Part shown: positions 10,986 through 22,515 of the stretch, in pieces | Numbering within the stretch: the first letter of the stretch is position 1 | How the letters are laid out: each line of letters begins with the position of its first letter | Origin: Leptodactylus fallax | Taxonomy: Eukaryota > Chordata > Amphibia > Anura > Leptodactylidae | Direction of reading: 5' to 3' | Assembly: GCA_947044405.1 (NCBI GenBank) | Contig: CAMRHE010000133.1 | Coordinates: 2,852,001 to 2,916,000, forward strand | Length of the DNA: 64,000 bases | Program-made: the position numbers and the translations under genes | Notes under the pieces: generated by a model | Seen by the model: the letters and a program-made list of their open reading frames with translations, nothing else | The model's database searches: none | Told to the model about the DNA's origin: nothing

Positions 10986-12042
10986 GAGTTCCTAGAGCAA
11001 ATATCAGAAAATACCATGATCTGGCTGAGTGAGCAGTAGAACTAGCTGTTTAAATCCTATACAGTGCTGAGAGAGAGGCTCAGACACCCAAATGCTTCAC
11101 CACCGCCAGCCGCAAGGCCAGATGGACTTTGCTGAGTTTGAGGTCCATATTAGAAATAAACATTCCACTATTAGAAATCTAACCAGAACCCACAATAAAC
11201 TTACAGGGCAGATCAGAATCAGAAGAATAAATGTCCAAGCAAATGGTCATGTGGGAGGCAGAATCTGGAGACAAAACGGATATCCAATTTAAAGCCAAGG
11301 TTCAGTTCCAAGAGGTCACATCAGAGGCAGAATCAGGAGACAAATGGATAACCAGAAACAAACCAATACACACAGTCAGGGTTCAGAGCCAAACTAGAGT
11401 ACAAACTAAATTAGCAGGCACCTGGTTCAGGAGGAATGGGGTTTATATATCCCCCTCAGCTGCCCAGAGAACTTCGACACTGGAGAAGCTTCTTAGGTAG
11501 GCATGGTAACCTTAAAGGAATAGCAGCAGTCCACTTGTTTGACTGCCGTGTCAATGTTTCCCATGCACCAGCTCTAGATTTCACTTCGATTTCTGCAGTT
11601 CACCAATGGTTTCGGAAGCCGAACCCATGACCATAAAGTTTTCTTATTGGGGAACTATTTAAAGTGTAACTAAACTTTCCAACAACTTTTGAATTTCTGA
11701 CAGTATTTGTAATAATAATACATTTCGTAATACACTTTTTTAACAAATTTTAGCTCCTTTCTGTGAAATCGTACACGTCTCTATTCTTTGATCCCTTGAT
11801 TCTGTATTGAAAGCTATCCCCTGGGGGGACGACATCTCTTCAAATAGACATATCTCAGGTTTTATAAAACCTAGAAAAGTGCTTTTAGTGATTCTCATCT
11901 TTAATATGAATCTTATATCGCAGTGCAATCTACATTATTTCCAGAGATATCACCAGTTCAAAACACAGTTGGGATTGGCAGTTAATAGAGAAACAAGGGA
12001 AAAATAAAGAAGTGCTGGGTTTTGCAGAAAGTAGCTAATTTG
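10986..12042. other. No gene recognised; contains a 69-bp partial duplication
   Basis: GAGGCAGAATCTGGAGACAA at 11255 recurs with changes at 11324. The purine-rich stretch 11090-11460 looks like retroelement debris. Short open frames here have no domains. Confidence 0.4.
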
Positions 12043-12506
12043 TTAAAGGGAACCTGTCAGGTCCATATGGAACATTAAACCGCCCACAGGTCCATATGGA
12101 CCCGGGGGTTTAGTGCCCCATATAGTCTGTAGCAATGCCTCACGTGCCCGCATTAAAAAAATAAAATAAAAACCTTTATACTTGCCTAGAGATGAGTCTC
12201 ATCGGACTCACTTTTGGTGCTTCTGGCTCCTGTGCAGTTTTTCACTGAAGATGAGGACGTACAACCCAGCTTCGCTACGCATGTGCCGAGGTCTGGCGCA
12301 TGCGCACTGAAGCTGAAAGGTACTCCTCTGGCTTCACTGAAAAACTTTGCCAGGAATACAGGAGCTGGGTAAGTATAAATATTATTTTATTTTTACAACA
12401 GGCACAGATTACATTAAAAGAGGGCTATTTGGGGGACTGAACCTTCAGTCCATAAGGACCCATGGTTGGTTTGGTGTCCCAGTTCGTCCTGTCAGGTTCC
12501 CTTTAA
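12043..12506. repeat. Complete T2-like MITE (AGGGAACCTGTCAGG type)
   Basis: TTAA at 12043-12046 and 12503-12506 flank a 456-bp element. Its ends are AGGGAACCTGTCAGG and CCTGTCAGGTTCCCT, inverted with one mismatch. The two halves are loosely palindromic (TACTTGCC... and ...GGTAAGTATA). It carries the palindrome GCGCATGCGC at 12296-12305. Non-coding. A diverged relative lies at 17858-18240. Confidence 0.85.
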
Positions 12507-14915
12507 TAAAGTATATTACAAAATGTATTAATGACACAAATGCTGCCCGAAAATCAAAAGTTCTTTGAAAGTTTAGGTAGCCTTTAAGCAGTTCAGGAAA
12601 GGTGAAAAATATAAAAGCGTACATGCAGTGATTCGCTTATAGATGACCTTTCAAATCGCTTGAAATGTCTGTTTAAGTAAATATCAGCAATCCCTGTGAA
12701 ATGACAGTTCTGGAGAATCCTTTCTCATAACTCTATGTTATTCCGTTCCTCTGTGAAGGAGGTGAGCCATGGGGTACTTGATAGATTGGGTACTTTCACT
12801 CATTAATTTCCATTATACATCATTGCTGGCCAGATCCAGGTACACCGTGTGTCACCATCTTATACCTCTCAGATATCTATGAATAAATTGACCACTGCTG
12901 TTACCATTCCCCAGGGGTGTGTACTGGCATAGTGTGATACAATCTGCTTTGATTGGCTAGTGTGGGGTTGTTCAGAAACAGAAGGGTTTTTTCCAGGTTG
13001 TCAATGTATTCCTCAACTTTTAGGAGGAATAACAGAGGAACGTTACAGTCTAGGTTTCTTCCTCTCACCACCACTGACCACCGGCAGCTGGCTGTCAATG
13101 GCAGGACACGTAGTCAATGGTAGGACACGTAATTGGTGCTTTGCAAATGGACGCAGTTGTCCACCATCCAGACACAGGGGCCAAGGAAATTGTGGGAGTT
13201 GCTTGTGCTTGTCAGCAGATCAAACAATCCTCTCTAATGTTGATCTGTCTGGGGCATCTGAAGCCTGTTCATCATGGGTGTGTGCCCTCATGTAACTATT
13301 GCTCCCAACGCCTCCCAAGAGCTAGGTCAGAATGGCCTAGATGGTGGACAATTCATTGAATATTTGCCTCGCCAAGACCAATAATGTGCCCCCTCTCAGG
13401 GTCTGTCAACCAGACAAAATGTCTTTGAGCGCATCAGAGAGGCGTGTCTAGTAGTCATTGATCTCTCACCAAGAGGTACACAACCCAAAAGTAGACTATG
13501 AGCCTTTTTATAGGGCAGCAGGGGAAGCACTTTTACGTCCTCTTGTGGCAGTATCTAAATAGACTAAACCTGTAATCATTTACATATCTGCCTGAGACAT
13601 GACTTCATGCCCAGTTTTGCAGCTATCTGGTTATTTTTTTTAGGTCAATGAATGTAGATCAGAGTAGGGGAAAACTTTAACTTCAACCTTTTACTTTCTA
13701 CCTTCTAATATCATCTGAAGGGCAGATAAAGAGAGTAGGCAGAAATAACTTGTGTCTTGTGGAAAGAACTTGCACGTTAATAAAGTCATATGATCACAGC
13801 AGCCTCTGCATTGATTCATTAAGTACTATACTACATGTAATAATGTACTAATGGGTGAGGGGAACAATGTCAAGTGTAATGTGAACTAGCCTGTGAAGGG
13901 GTGGTAATGTAATTGACAGTGATAGCAACTTTTTATTGGATTAGGAATGTCGAAGGTCTGGACAACAACAGCTAAGCATAAAGGAATTCTAAAGGTTCTG
14001 TATACGAGGATCTAAGAACACTGTGAAGTTTTTATATTTCACTGCAGTATACTTTAAATGGCTTTCCAAGAAATGCATATATAGACTTTTTCGGTGTCAA
14101 AAGGAAATTTTTCTTTTCCTGTTTCCAATTTTGCATGATTTTGTGCGAGCTATAGTTATTTTTTTATGTTTTTACACCGCCTATCGTTAACACTTGATCT
14201 GTATGTTCCTATTGAGTCCTCCGCTTGTTTAAGTAGAGTATATAATTCTACAGTATGCGTCGCAGCCAAACGTCTCTAAGCAGAATATGACAATGGAATA
14301 CAACGTACAATGCTACAAATGACTATAAGTGAGCAATTCTGCTAACAATTTGTCAATATTTACATATAAAGAAAGCATTAGACTTCAGAACAGTTACCAT
14401 TACGCTACATCAGTATCTCTCTCTGCCAGAAATTACATTGTCAATTGCAGTGGTGTACGTCTGTAATATCAAGGAGGGAACTGAATGCGTTGTGCCACAA
14501 AGGAATTGATTTGCATACATTCACTTAGACTGTAAACTATAGCCTGCAACTCTCTTTATGACTCACTGTTGCTAGAATATGTACACGTTCACACCTTGCG
14601 ATAAGAACCTGGATTGTTCATATAGAATATTTATTAGTTACTGATAACAAAAACTTCATTGTCAGGATATTTTTATTGCTTCGGTTTTGGATGCAGTGAG
14701 TGATATTGTATATCACTGTATAAATACACAAACCCTAGTGTAGTGGCATCCAAGCTGTTGCGGAACTACAACTCTCAACATGCAGATATCAGGGGATTCT
14801 AGGAGTTGTAGTTGTAGAGGATAACTGGAAAGGCTCGAGCTGTGTATACGTAACCCGAATCTGCCCTCAAATGGTCTCATAAAATGCTCATTGGGCATGA
14901 GAAGAAATGAGATGC
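12507..14915. other. No gene recognised; worn MITE fragment and unique DNA
   Basis: About 12699-12990 resembles the 6582-6835 MITE family (TTCTGGAGAATC, TAACTCTATGTTATTCCG). A 20-bp phrase around GGACACGTA is duplicated near 13105 and 13122. The rest, especially 14230-14600 with ATTTGCAT and TATTTACATA motifs, looks unique and AT-rich. No convincing coding sequence. Confidence 0.4.
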
Positions 14916-15568
14916 TTAAAGGGAGTCTATCACCTATGTCCTGTGTCACAGTAATGTTGGCGTTCAAAATGGCGTCCAGGCATACCTTTTATATGAAGAT
15001 TCTCCCACCAGATTTCTTGTAATAACTGTTTTTATGATTATGCAAATGAGGCTCACAGAGCATAGGGGGTGTTTACACACTTCTCAGAGCACAGCCGCGT
15101 CATTGCCAAGTACGCATAGCCATCGCTGTAGTCCGTGTCCCTCAGCATGTTCAGAGCTGCGTTATCCATAGCTCGTCACATAGCTGAACGCTGAAATCCC
15201 GCGCATGCTCAGTACGCTCAGCTGTTTTGGGTCATGGCCAAGCGTACTCCACAAGCTCAGTGCGCTTTTGTAGTTCATGATGACTCCTAGCCTCCTGCGC
15301 AGTACGCTCATACGTTGCGCGACACACAAGGGTATTGAACATGCGTAGTAGCTGAGCGTACTGCGCATGTGCAGGATTTCGGCACTCAGGTATGAGGTGA
15401 GGGGGACGTAATACAGCAATGGATGGACGTACTTGACAATGACGCAGCTGTGCTCCGGAAAGAAAGTAAACTCCCCCTGTGCTCCGTGAGCCTCACTTGT
15501 ATGTTGAATGCCAACATTAATGTGGTAGTGTTTTAAAACCCATGACATAGGTGATAGACTCTCTTTAA
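14916..15568. repeat. Complete palindromic T2-like MITE (AGGGAGTCTATCACC type)
   Basis: TTAA at 14916-14919 and 15565-15568 bracket 645 bp with ends AGGGAGTCTATCACCTATG and CATAGGTGATAGACTCTCT. The interior is a foldback: GCTGAACGCTGAAATCCCGC on one side mirrors CAGGATTTCGGCACTCAGG on the other, with repeated CGCATG and GTACGCTCA words. The 155-codon minus-strand open frame in it is an accident of this palindrome. Confidence 0.85.
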
Positions 15569-15740
15569 AGGGGTTGTCTGGGATTAAAAATGTACATGTA
15601 GTCAGGAAGGGTATAAAATAAAGATGCACTTATATCCACCTGCATCCTCCCTTACGTTCCTGTGCTGGCACCACTACGTTCCTGTGACATCACCACTGCA
15701 GCTGCTCTCTATAAAAATAGAACAGCAAATTCCGCCTCAG
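15565..15740. repeat. T2-like MITE fragment sharing its TTAA with the preceding MITE
   Basis: The TTAA closing the previous element is followed directly by AGGGGTTGTCTGGGATTAA, the left end of a different family whose right counterpart (ATCCCGGACAACCCCTTTAA) closes the element at 38212-39009. Right end not found; boundary approximate. Confidence 0.6.
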
Positions 15741-17857
15741 TTCTTTTGCTTTACAACATTTGAAGGTTCTGTTATGCTGAGTTGGGGCTGAACTACTTCG
15801 TGCCCCCACCCCCCATGATTGTGACTCCACAATACTTGATAGTCAATGTGACTACTTATTTAAAGTTATCATTGCCGTGTAAGTGGAGCCTGTGATGGTA
15901 ATAACGCTTTGCTAGTCAGAGCCACAACACACTCAGCAGGGTCTCTTTTATACAGTACGCCGCTGTCTGCCTTTAAATGGGGACGGTAAATAGTATATTG
16001 TGTTTCAAGTGTTCTGAGTCAAGGGCCATTTTCTGCTTGATAATATTATAAAATACTTGTTGAAGTGGCAGCTATTATTGTACTTCCAATACATTCCAGC
16101 TCGCATGTTGCACAGTCTGAATAACTTCTTAAATATACATTTGTCTCTATGTAAAGGATGTATAGCATGGTTGAGATCAATGGCTTAGATGTTTTTATCT
16201 GAAGAACATGAGCTTGCTTTTAAAAGACTTGTCGCTTGCTACTAAACACAAGAATGTGACTACTTAATGCCATGTTTTGTCCTTAGATTTAGAGATTAAA
16301 TTGAATGCATATATTTTTCGAGGTAAGGGGGTGACAGTCTGTGCACTAAGCACTATTGATACTATATTTTTTTTCAGTACTGCATTATTATTTCCACCCT
16401 CCTGGGAGATGATAAAAATGGTGATAAAAATAAGTTTTTTTTTTATATATTACCTAAACAGTAAGTTACAGGTTTCTTTTGTGCCTGTCAAAGGAACTAA
16501 TTATAAAGTCCTGTGATTACAGCAGCCACTGCACTATTTCAAGCATGATATAGATGTACTAATGGGGAAAGTATGATATAGATGTACTAATGGGGAAAGT
16601 AGAAAAGTGGCAATTGTAATGTGACATACCACTTGTAGGAATAATGACCAGTTATATCTGTAACAGGGCAGATAATGATGACTTCCTGTTAGTAATATTT
16701 GGAAGTGGGGAGGAGGTGAAGGATGGTGGAGTTAGGGCTACCTGCCCCATGACTTTTCAACCTGAATTAGATATATGAACTTTTCTAGGGTTGGACCGCT
16801 CCTTCCTTCTCGTTATTGGTTGGAATTTGGGAGGTTTGGTCAATATGTCCAGTGATGTTGTGAGAATTATGATCCCTGTTGTAATATCTGTTACTTCTCC
16901 TTTTCTTGATCCTCATTGACTAGAATAATGGAGGTTGGGTTACTGTGTCCAATGATGATATGAGTGAGTGCTATGAATGTATGGCGGTGTGTTTTCATGT
17001 TATGCCATATTCAGGATGGGCGTCCCATGTGAAACGCGTTGGAGGGCTGCCACTACCCCTTGTATATACCAGTATATGTTTGCATTATCGTGGTCTTACG
17101 GATTTTTCAATAATGATGGATGTTTTATGAACTGGATGAGCTGCTTTTTCTGATAACAAGTTATCCCCCATCCTCTGAATAGAGGATAACTGCTAGGACC
17201 CCTGGTAAAAATGGGAGATACCCTTAACATGCATGTACATGGCTTCTCTATTAAATTCTCTGGCAATTCTAAAGATAACCATGAGCTTTTCCTGGCTTCT
17301 CATTGGATGCCTCTTCGAGTTGACTAGAGCAGTAATGCACATTTGTGACTGCTGCTACCTTCAATGGGGGGTGGGGTATTTGACCCCAGTTCTCTTGACT
17401 AGAGGGGACCTAAGTGTTGTCCCCCACCAATATAGCAGTTATTACCTATCCACTGAATAGTGGATAAACAGTTATTACCGGAATACCCCTTTTAGGCTTC
17501 CTGCACATGTGGGAACACTGGCTCAAAAATCTTCTCCATCATCTGCTAGATTTCCCAGGCAGAACCCAGTCAGGAGACCCAGACTCCAAGCAACATAGTA
17601 ATCTGGGATATTAGGATTCCCTTCCCTACTTTGGCTCTCCCGTCCATGCTGTATAGAGTGTGGGACAGTAGATCCACCGGGAGGCAGGGACTCCTACTGC
17701 CGTAAGTCACTATGTTGCTTGGAGTTCGGTCTCCTGACTGGGTTTGGGTCTAGGTTCCGATTTTTCGGTGTGTATTTCTCCGTGTGCAGGTGGCCTAAGT
17801 GCATTAAGTGTGATGGATCATGTGGATGTCTCTGTAATGTAAAGGGCATCCCATTTT
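15741..17857. other. No gene recognised; possible PLE 3' relic at 17000-17140
   Basis: Mostly unassigned. Around 17030 the phrase GTGAAACGCGTTGG, followed by TTTTCAATAATGATGG, resembles the hammerhead/3' end region of Penelope-like elements, but the ribozyme core cannot be completed. The call is weak. A 28-bp duplication at 16545-16600 is listed separately. Confidence 0.35.
16545..16600. repeat. 28-bp tandem duplication (2 copies)
   Basis: ATGATATAGATGTACTAATG followed by GGGAAAGT occurs back to back at 16545 and 16573 with no differences. Recent replication-slippage type duplication. Confidence 0.9.
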
Positions 17858-18240
17858 TTAAAGAGAACTTGTCAGGGTGATTTAGGACAATAAACCACCC
17901 AAAGATCCTTATGGACTGGGGTCTAGTGTCCCAAATAACCCTGTTTCTAATGCCATCCATACCCGCATTAAAAATTAAAAACAAACAAAAAAAAAACCTT
18001 TATACTTACCCAGCGGCTGTACTGCCCTCACCTTAACCTCCGGGTTCAATGCGCATGCGCCAGACCTCAGGTGCATGTTCAGTGAAGCCAGGGTGTACAT
18101 CCTAGGCGGCGGGAGCACCAGAGATGAGTTTGATGAGACTCCTTGGACTCCGCTCTTGGCAAGTATAAAGATTTTTTGTTTTTTTTTAATGTGGCGTTGC
18201 AACAAGGCTATCTGGGACACTAAACCACCAGTCCCTAAGA
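17858..18240. repeat. T2-like MITE, right end lost
   Basis: Left end TTAAAGAGAACTTGTCAGGG at 17858. The interior parallels the complete element at 12043-12506 (AATAAACCACCC..., TTTATACTTACCC, ...GGCAAGTATAAAG, ACTAAACCACCAGTCC). The right inverted terminus is missing. Carries a perfect GCGCATGCGC at 18051-18060. Confidence 0.75.
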
Positions 18241-18947
18241 AAATGTTATGTCTACTGTATTTATGTCACTCATTGCACTCACTAAGCAGTTCACGCATAC
18301 AGCGTAGCTGTGTAATCTGAGTTTCTACTATGGCAAATGTAATTTACTTGTTTATCTGAAAACCATTTTTCGCCACTCATGATTTATTCCAAATGGACAC
18401 GACTACCAGCTCGATGTGAAGGAGACCTGTACATTTTGTATTTTACATCCCGCTGTGCTCCGCGCAACATTTTACGCTTTGAAAGTTATAATTGCACAGT
18501 CAGGTAAAATGTTGTTTAAAATACATTTGGCAGTGGATTTCTAGATCAGCATATTTTACTTCATCCAATTAGTTTTTGTGAACACTCCTGAAGAGTATAA
18601 TAATGACTTGTAAATGCTGTTCTTATTGTTGGGGCATGTGTAAAACAGATTGCAAATGTCATTCAGTTTCTTAGTGCGAAACTAGATGGACGCACATGGT
18701 GCAGGACTCAGATCACACGATGCATATTAAGTGCTACGAATTCAGTGCGGAAGTAAATTATTAAAAGTTTTCAAATTTTTTTTTTCTCCGTACCTTGGTT
18801 AAACTTGACGGACTTGTCTGTTACACAAAACCATACAATGTAAAAATAGAAGTCAACAATAAAAAAGGAAAATACAACCAGCTAATTTCTTGCTAGTAGT
18901 GAAAGGGTTAGTGTCTGCATTTCTGGTGGTCTAGGATTGTGGATGGG
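18241..18947. other. Unique AT-rich island, no gene recognised
   Basis: No repeat ends or coding signal. Contains TAATTTACTTGTTT, CCAATTAGTTTTTG and TATAATTGCACAG, words common in conserved non-coding DNA. Not demonstrable from a single sequence. Confidence 0.25.
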
Positions 18948-19276
18948 TGATCTAGGACTATGACACCGTCCCCGGTTATCTGAAGTAGTCTGCTGGTTAA
19001 TGGCACCATCCTTGGCATTCACAGGAGAGGTCATAACTTGCTGACTGCTGGGACCCCACAGTTATCAAAAATAAAGTCCTATCTCTCCTGTATAACTGGA
19101 GCTGCAAGACGCGCATGCGCGCTGGTGCTTCATTCCCAAGGAGGATGCAGGGGGGACTTTCGGGCTCCCATTTACCAATCTCTAATGGTGTCAGTGGTTG
19201 GAACCCCATCGATCTGACACTTGTTCTCCATCCTGTGGATAGGGGTTAAGTGTCTGTAATGACAAAACCTCTTTAA
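18948..19276. repeat. T2-like MITE, right end preserved
   Basis: Right end ACAAAACCTCTTTAA closes at 19273-19276 (TTAA). The interior has CTGCTGGGACCCCACAG and TCCATCCTGTGGATAGGGG blocks typical of the GGGGTTTTCC-type family, and a perfect GCGCATGCGC at 19111-19120. The left end (near GATCTAGGACTATGAC) is diverged, so the start is approximate. Confidence 0.55.
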
Positions 19277-20074
19277 GGATCCTATTGAGCCAGAGACTCC
19301 GGAGCTGTCAAGCATGTCACCTACACAGGTTCGCCTACGCTCCCATCTGCGTGGGTTCAGAGCATCCACTGCAGAGTCCGTCTAAAATTACAGATGAAAA
19401 AGTCCTGCAAGGAAAACTTATTTTAGCCTGGTGAGATGATAAAGAAAAGATTGGATACGAGACAGACCCCTTTATAGTCAGTGAGGTCCCTCGGGATCTT
19501 TGGTTGGTCATCATTAGACGGGTCGTTCTTAATGTTTGGCCATTCTTCTAGTCCTTCGACGTAACAGAAGAACGGATTAAACTATGCAAACCCAACCTTA
19601 GAAACTTGGACATATTTCATAAATGAAACAGTATTTTGTGCCATTGCACAATCCCTTTAATCTTGTATTCACCCATGGTGGAGAGTAACGGAAGAGTTAA
19701 TATTTATGTAATGGTGGTTTGTGATGGATGTGAAGCAGATCATGCCTGGCGTTCGGTATTTATCCACCTCCCCGGGCACCACTGATGTTTCCTCTGGTAC
19801 ACTAAGCTGTAGGCAATGCACTTGTCTAGTTTAGTGATCATTGCAGGCAGACTTTGCGCTATAGATTTCTCCATGATGGGACACTATGAGCACTCTGTTT
19901 GATCATTAGGAAATGGCCAGGGGGGTTTGGTGCAATTTCTTCTCTCGAGAAAGTTTGTCTTTAAAGTCTACAAAATTGGTTATGCCACCATCCATTGTAG
20001 TGTAGGTGCAGATGTTTCATACATTTCTAATCTATGACACTTTTGGGTACATAAAGTTTTATTCGGAGCTAGAG
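19277..20074. other. No gene recognised
   Basis: No element ends, tandem repeats or convincing coding sequence seen. Confidence 0.4.
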
Positions 20075-20437
20075 TTAAAGGGGCTGTACTGTCAAAAGTC
20101 ATATTATTTTTTTATTTATGGCCTATCCGTAGAATAGACCATAAATCTCTGGTAGTGAATTGGAGGTGCATCTATTCAGTGTACAGAGTCAGAAGCAGAT
20201 ACCTCTGTGGATGGGTGGGTGCCGGTACTGCCAATGGAAGCTGAGCTGCAGTACCAGCATCTGGCCACTATACTTCTGGCTCCGTGCTATGTATACTATG
20301 GACATCAGAAGCGGCTCCAAACAACTCATCCTTGTGGGGGGCCAACTGTTGCCCCCGTGACCGATCAGATACTTATTGCCTATCCTAATAATTGGCCATA
20401 AAAAAAAATTTAAAAAAATCCTGGACAACCCATTTAA
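20075..20437. repeat. Complete T2-like MITE (AGGGGCTGTACTG / CCTGGACAACCCAT)
   Basis: TTAA at 20075-20078 and 20434-20437. Ends AGGGGCTGTACTG and CTGGACAACCCAT are inverted but diverged. The internal mirror pair GGCCTATCCGTAGAATAGACC and TTGCCTATCCTAATAATTGG supports a foldback origin. The short open frames inside are chance. Confidence 0.75.
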
Positions 20438-20831
20438 CCCTTATGAAGAAATGAAGCCTTATTTATAGTAAATTCTGTATATTTTTGAAGGTTTCACCCA
20501 ATACTTTATTCCCTTGTGCACCTTCGTGCAATTTGCAGGAAAGCACAACTTTCTTAAAGTTTATGTTTGTAGCTAAAAGTTAACCCAAGCAAATCCTTAG
20601 ATGCACAACACAAAAAGAAAAAAAAAAGGTTGAGGATGAAACGTTTACACATGCCACTTATCCTGGTGTCTTCTCAAAATCATCAGAAGTGATAAGACCA
20701 GAAATCTCTGCAATACAGCTGCCGGTAAACATCTGAGTCACTGAGCTGACAAATGGTTATTGGGGCGATTAGATGTTCAAAGGCGCATCTTCAGAAGTAG
20801 GAAGAAATAATCAGAGCAAATATCCACCTCA
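20438..20831. other. No gene recognised
   Basis: Intervening DNA between a MITE and the 97-bp tandem array; an A-rich tract lies near 20610-20630. Confidence 0.4.
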
Positions 20832-21265
20832 GTGGTTAGAGGGGTGATAGCGTGAATTAAAGTTCCTGTAACCTCCCCCCTAGGGTCGCCAGAAGCTCTA
20901 GTGGGGGTGAGATGAACGTAACAGGCTGTGGTTGGTAAGTGGGGTGATAACGTGAATTAAAGTTTCGGTAAGCCTCCTAGGGTTACCGAAGGTCTTACTG
21001 CTGTAGAGATAAAAGTAATAGGCTGTGATTGGTAAGAGTGGGGGGAGGGGGGGTAACATCAATGAAAGCTTCTATATGCCCCTAAGGGTCACAGGAGGCA
21101 GTAGAGGGGGAGAGATGAAGGTAACAGCTGTGGTTGGTAATAGGGGTGATGACATGACATAAAATTATTGTAACCCCCTGTAAGGTCTCCAGAGGTCCGA
21201 TTGGGGGGAGCGATAAAGGTAACAGGTTGCGATTGGTAAGAGGGGTGATGACATGAAATAAAGTT

Positions 21266-22259
21266 GTTGTTGTTATTATTTATATAGCACCATTAATTCC
21301 ATGGTGCTGTACATTATTATATTAATCCTATGGTGCTGTACATTATTATATTAATTCCATGGTGCTGCACATTATTATATTAATTCCATGGTGCTGTACA
21401 TTATTATATTAATCCCATGGTGCTGTACATTATTATATTAATCCCATGGTGCTGTACATTATTATATTAATTCCATGGTGCCTTACATTATTATATTAAT
21501 TCCATGGTGCTTTACATTATTATATTAATTCCATGGTGCTGTACATTATTATATTAATTCCATGGTGCTTTACATTATTATATTAATTCCATGGTGCTGT
21601 ACATTATTATATTAATTCCATGGTGCTGTACATTAGTATATTAATTCCATGGTGCTGTACATTAGTATATTAATTCCATGGTGCCTTACATTATTATATT
21701 AATTCCATGGTGCTGTACATTATTATATTAATTCCATGGTGCTGTACATTATTATATTAATTCCATGGTGCTGCACATTATTATATTAATCCCATGGTGC
21801 TGTACATTATTATATTAATTCCATGGTGCTGTACATTATTATATTAATTCCATGGTGCTGTACATTATTATATTAATTCCATGGTGCTGTACATTATTAT
21901 ATTAATTCCATGGTGCTGTACATTATTATATTAATTCCATGGTGTTGTATATTATATTAATTCCATGGTGCTGTACATTATTATATTAATTCCATGGTGC
22001 CTTACATTATTATATTAATTCCATGGTGCTTTACATTATTATATTAATTCCATGGTGCTGTACATTAGTATATTAATTCCATGGTGCCTTACATTATTAT
22101 ATTAATTCCATGGTGCTGTACATTATTATATTAATTCCATAGTGCTTTACATTTGAAGGTTTACATACGGTACACAAAATATACAAAACAAATGCAATAC
22201 TAACAGTGACCAACTGGCACAGTGGGATACAGGGCCCTGCCCGCAAGGGCTTACAATCT
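21266..22259 (+). mobile_element. Insertion with TATATAGCACCATTAATTCC head and 5-bp duplication
   Basis: The 97-bp unit is broken at AAGTT, which is repeated on both sides (21261-21265, 22260-22264). The insert starts GTTGTTGTTATTATTTATAT and ends GGGCTTACAATCT. Both phrases are typical of a dispersed frog repeat related to the SINE-tail wording (TATATAGCACC versus TATATAGCGCC). Nearly all of its length is an internal 29-bp minisatellite expansion. Confidence 0.65.
21297..22152. repeat. 29-bp minisatellite, about 30 copies
   Basis: Unit ATTCCATGGTGCTGTACATT plus ATTATATTA, period exactly 29 bp except one unit near 21945 that is 3 bp short. Variants recur: GCCTTAC, GCTTTAC, GCTGCAC, ATTAGTA and CCCATGG. 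The run of variants around units 10-15 is similar to units 26-29, so blocks of units have been duplicated. Each unit holds an NcoI-type CCATGG palindrome. It is not a CRISPR array: there are no unique spacers. Confidence 0.97.
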
Positions 22260-22515
22260 AAGTTCCTGTAAGCCTCCTCTATGGTCACCAGAGGTGCTAC
22301 TGACAGAGATGATAGTAACAAGTTGTGATTGATAAAAAGAGTGATGACATGAAATAATGTTACTGTAACCTCTCTATGGTCACCAGAGGTCCTACTGGCG
22401 TAGCGATGAAGGTAACAAGCTGTCATTAGTAGGAGGTTGATGACATCAAGAAATGTTCCTGTATCTTATCGTTGCCCCAGGGTCACTAAAAGCTCCTTCT
22501 GAACTCCTCAAAATC

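Larger units (their letters stand above)
20832..22515. repeat. ~97-bp tandem array, interrupted by an insertion
   Basis: Units of about 96-105 bp share TGATTGGTAAGAGGGGTGAT, ACATGAAATAAAGTT, TGTAACC and GGTCACCAGAGGTCC blocks. Starts are near 20832, 20930, 21027, 21132 and 21229, then again near 22325 and 22421 after the 994-bp insertion at 21266-22259. About seven units remain, 10-25% diverged by eye. No coding potential. Confidence 0.8.

Noticed and set aside
15162..15629. 155-codon minus-strand open frame
   Set aside because: Lies within the foldback MITE 14916-15568 and crosses its right end into another MITE.
17000..17140. Hammerhead-like GAAACGCGTT near a PLE-like 3' end
   Set aside because: The conserved core before stem II and stem I pairing cannot be completed; kept only as a weak mention of a PLE relic.
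21297..22152. Regular ~29-bp periodicity resembling a CRISPR array
   Set aside because: Units are directly adjacent with no unique spacers, and the DNA is eukaryotic; it is a minisatellite.
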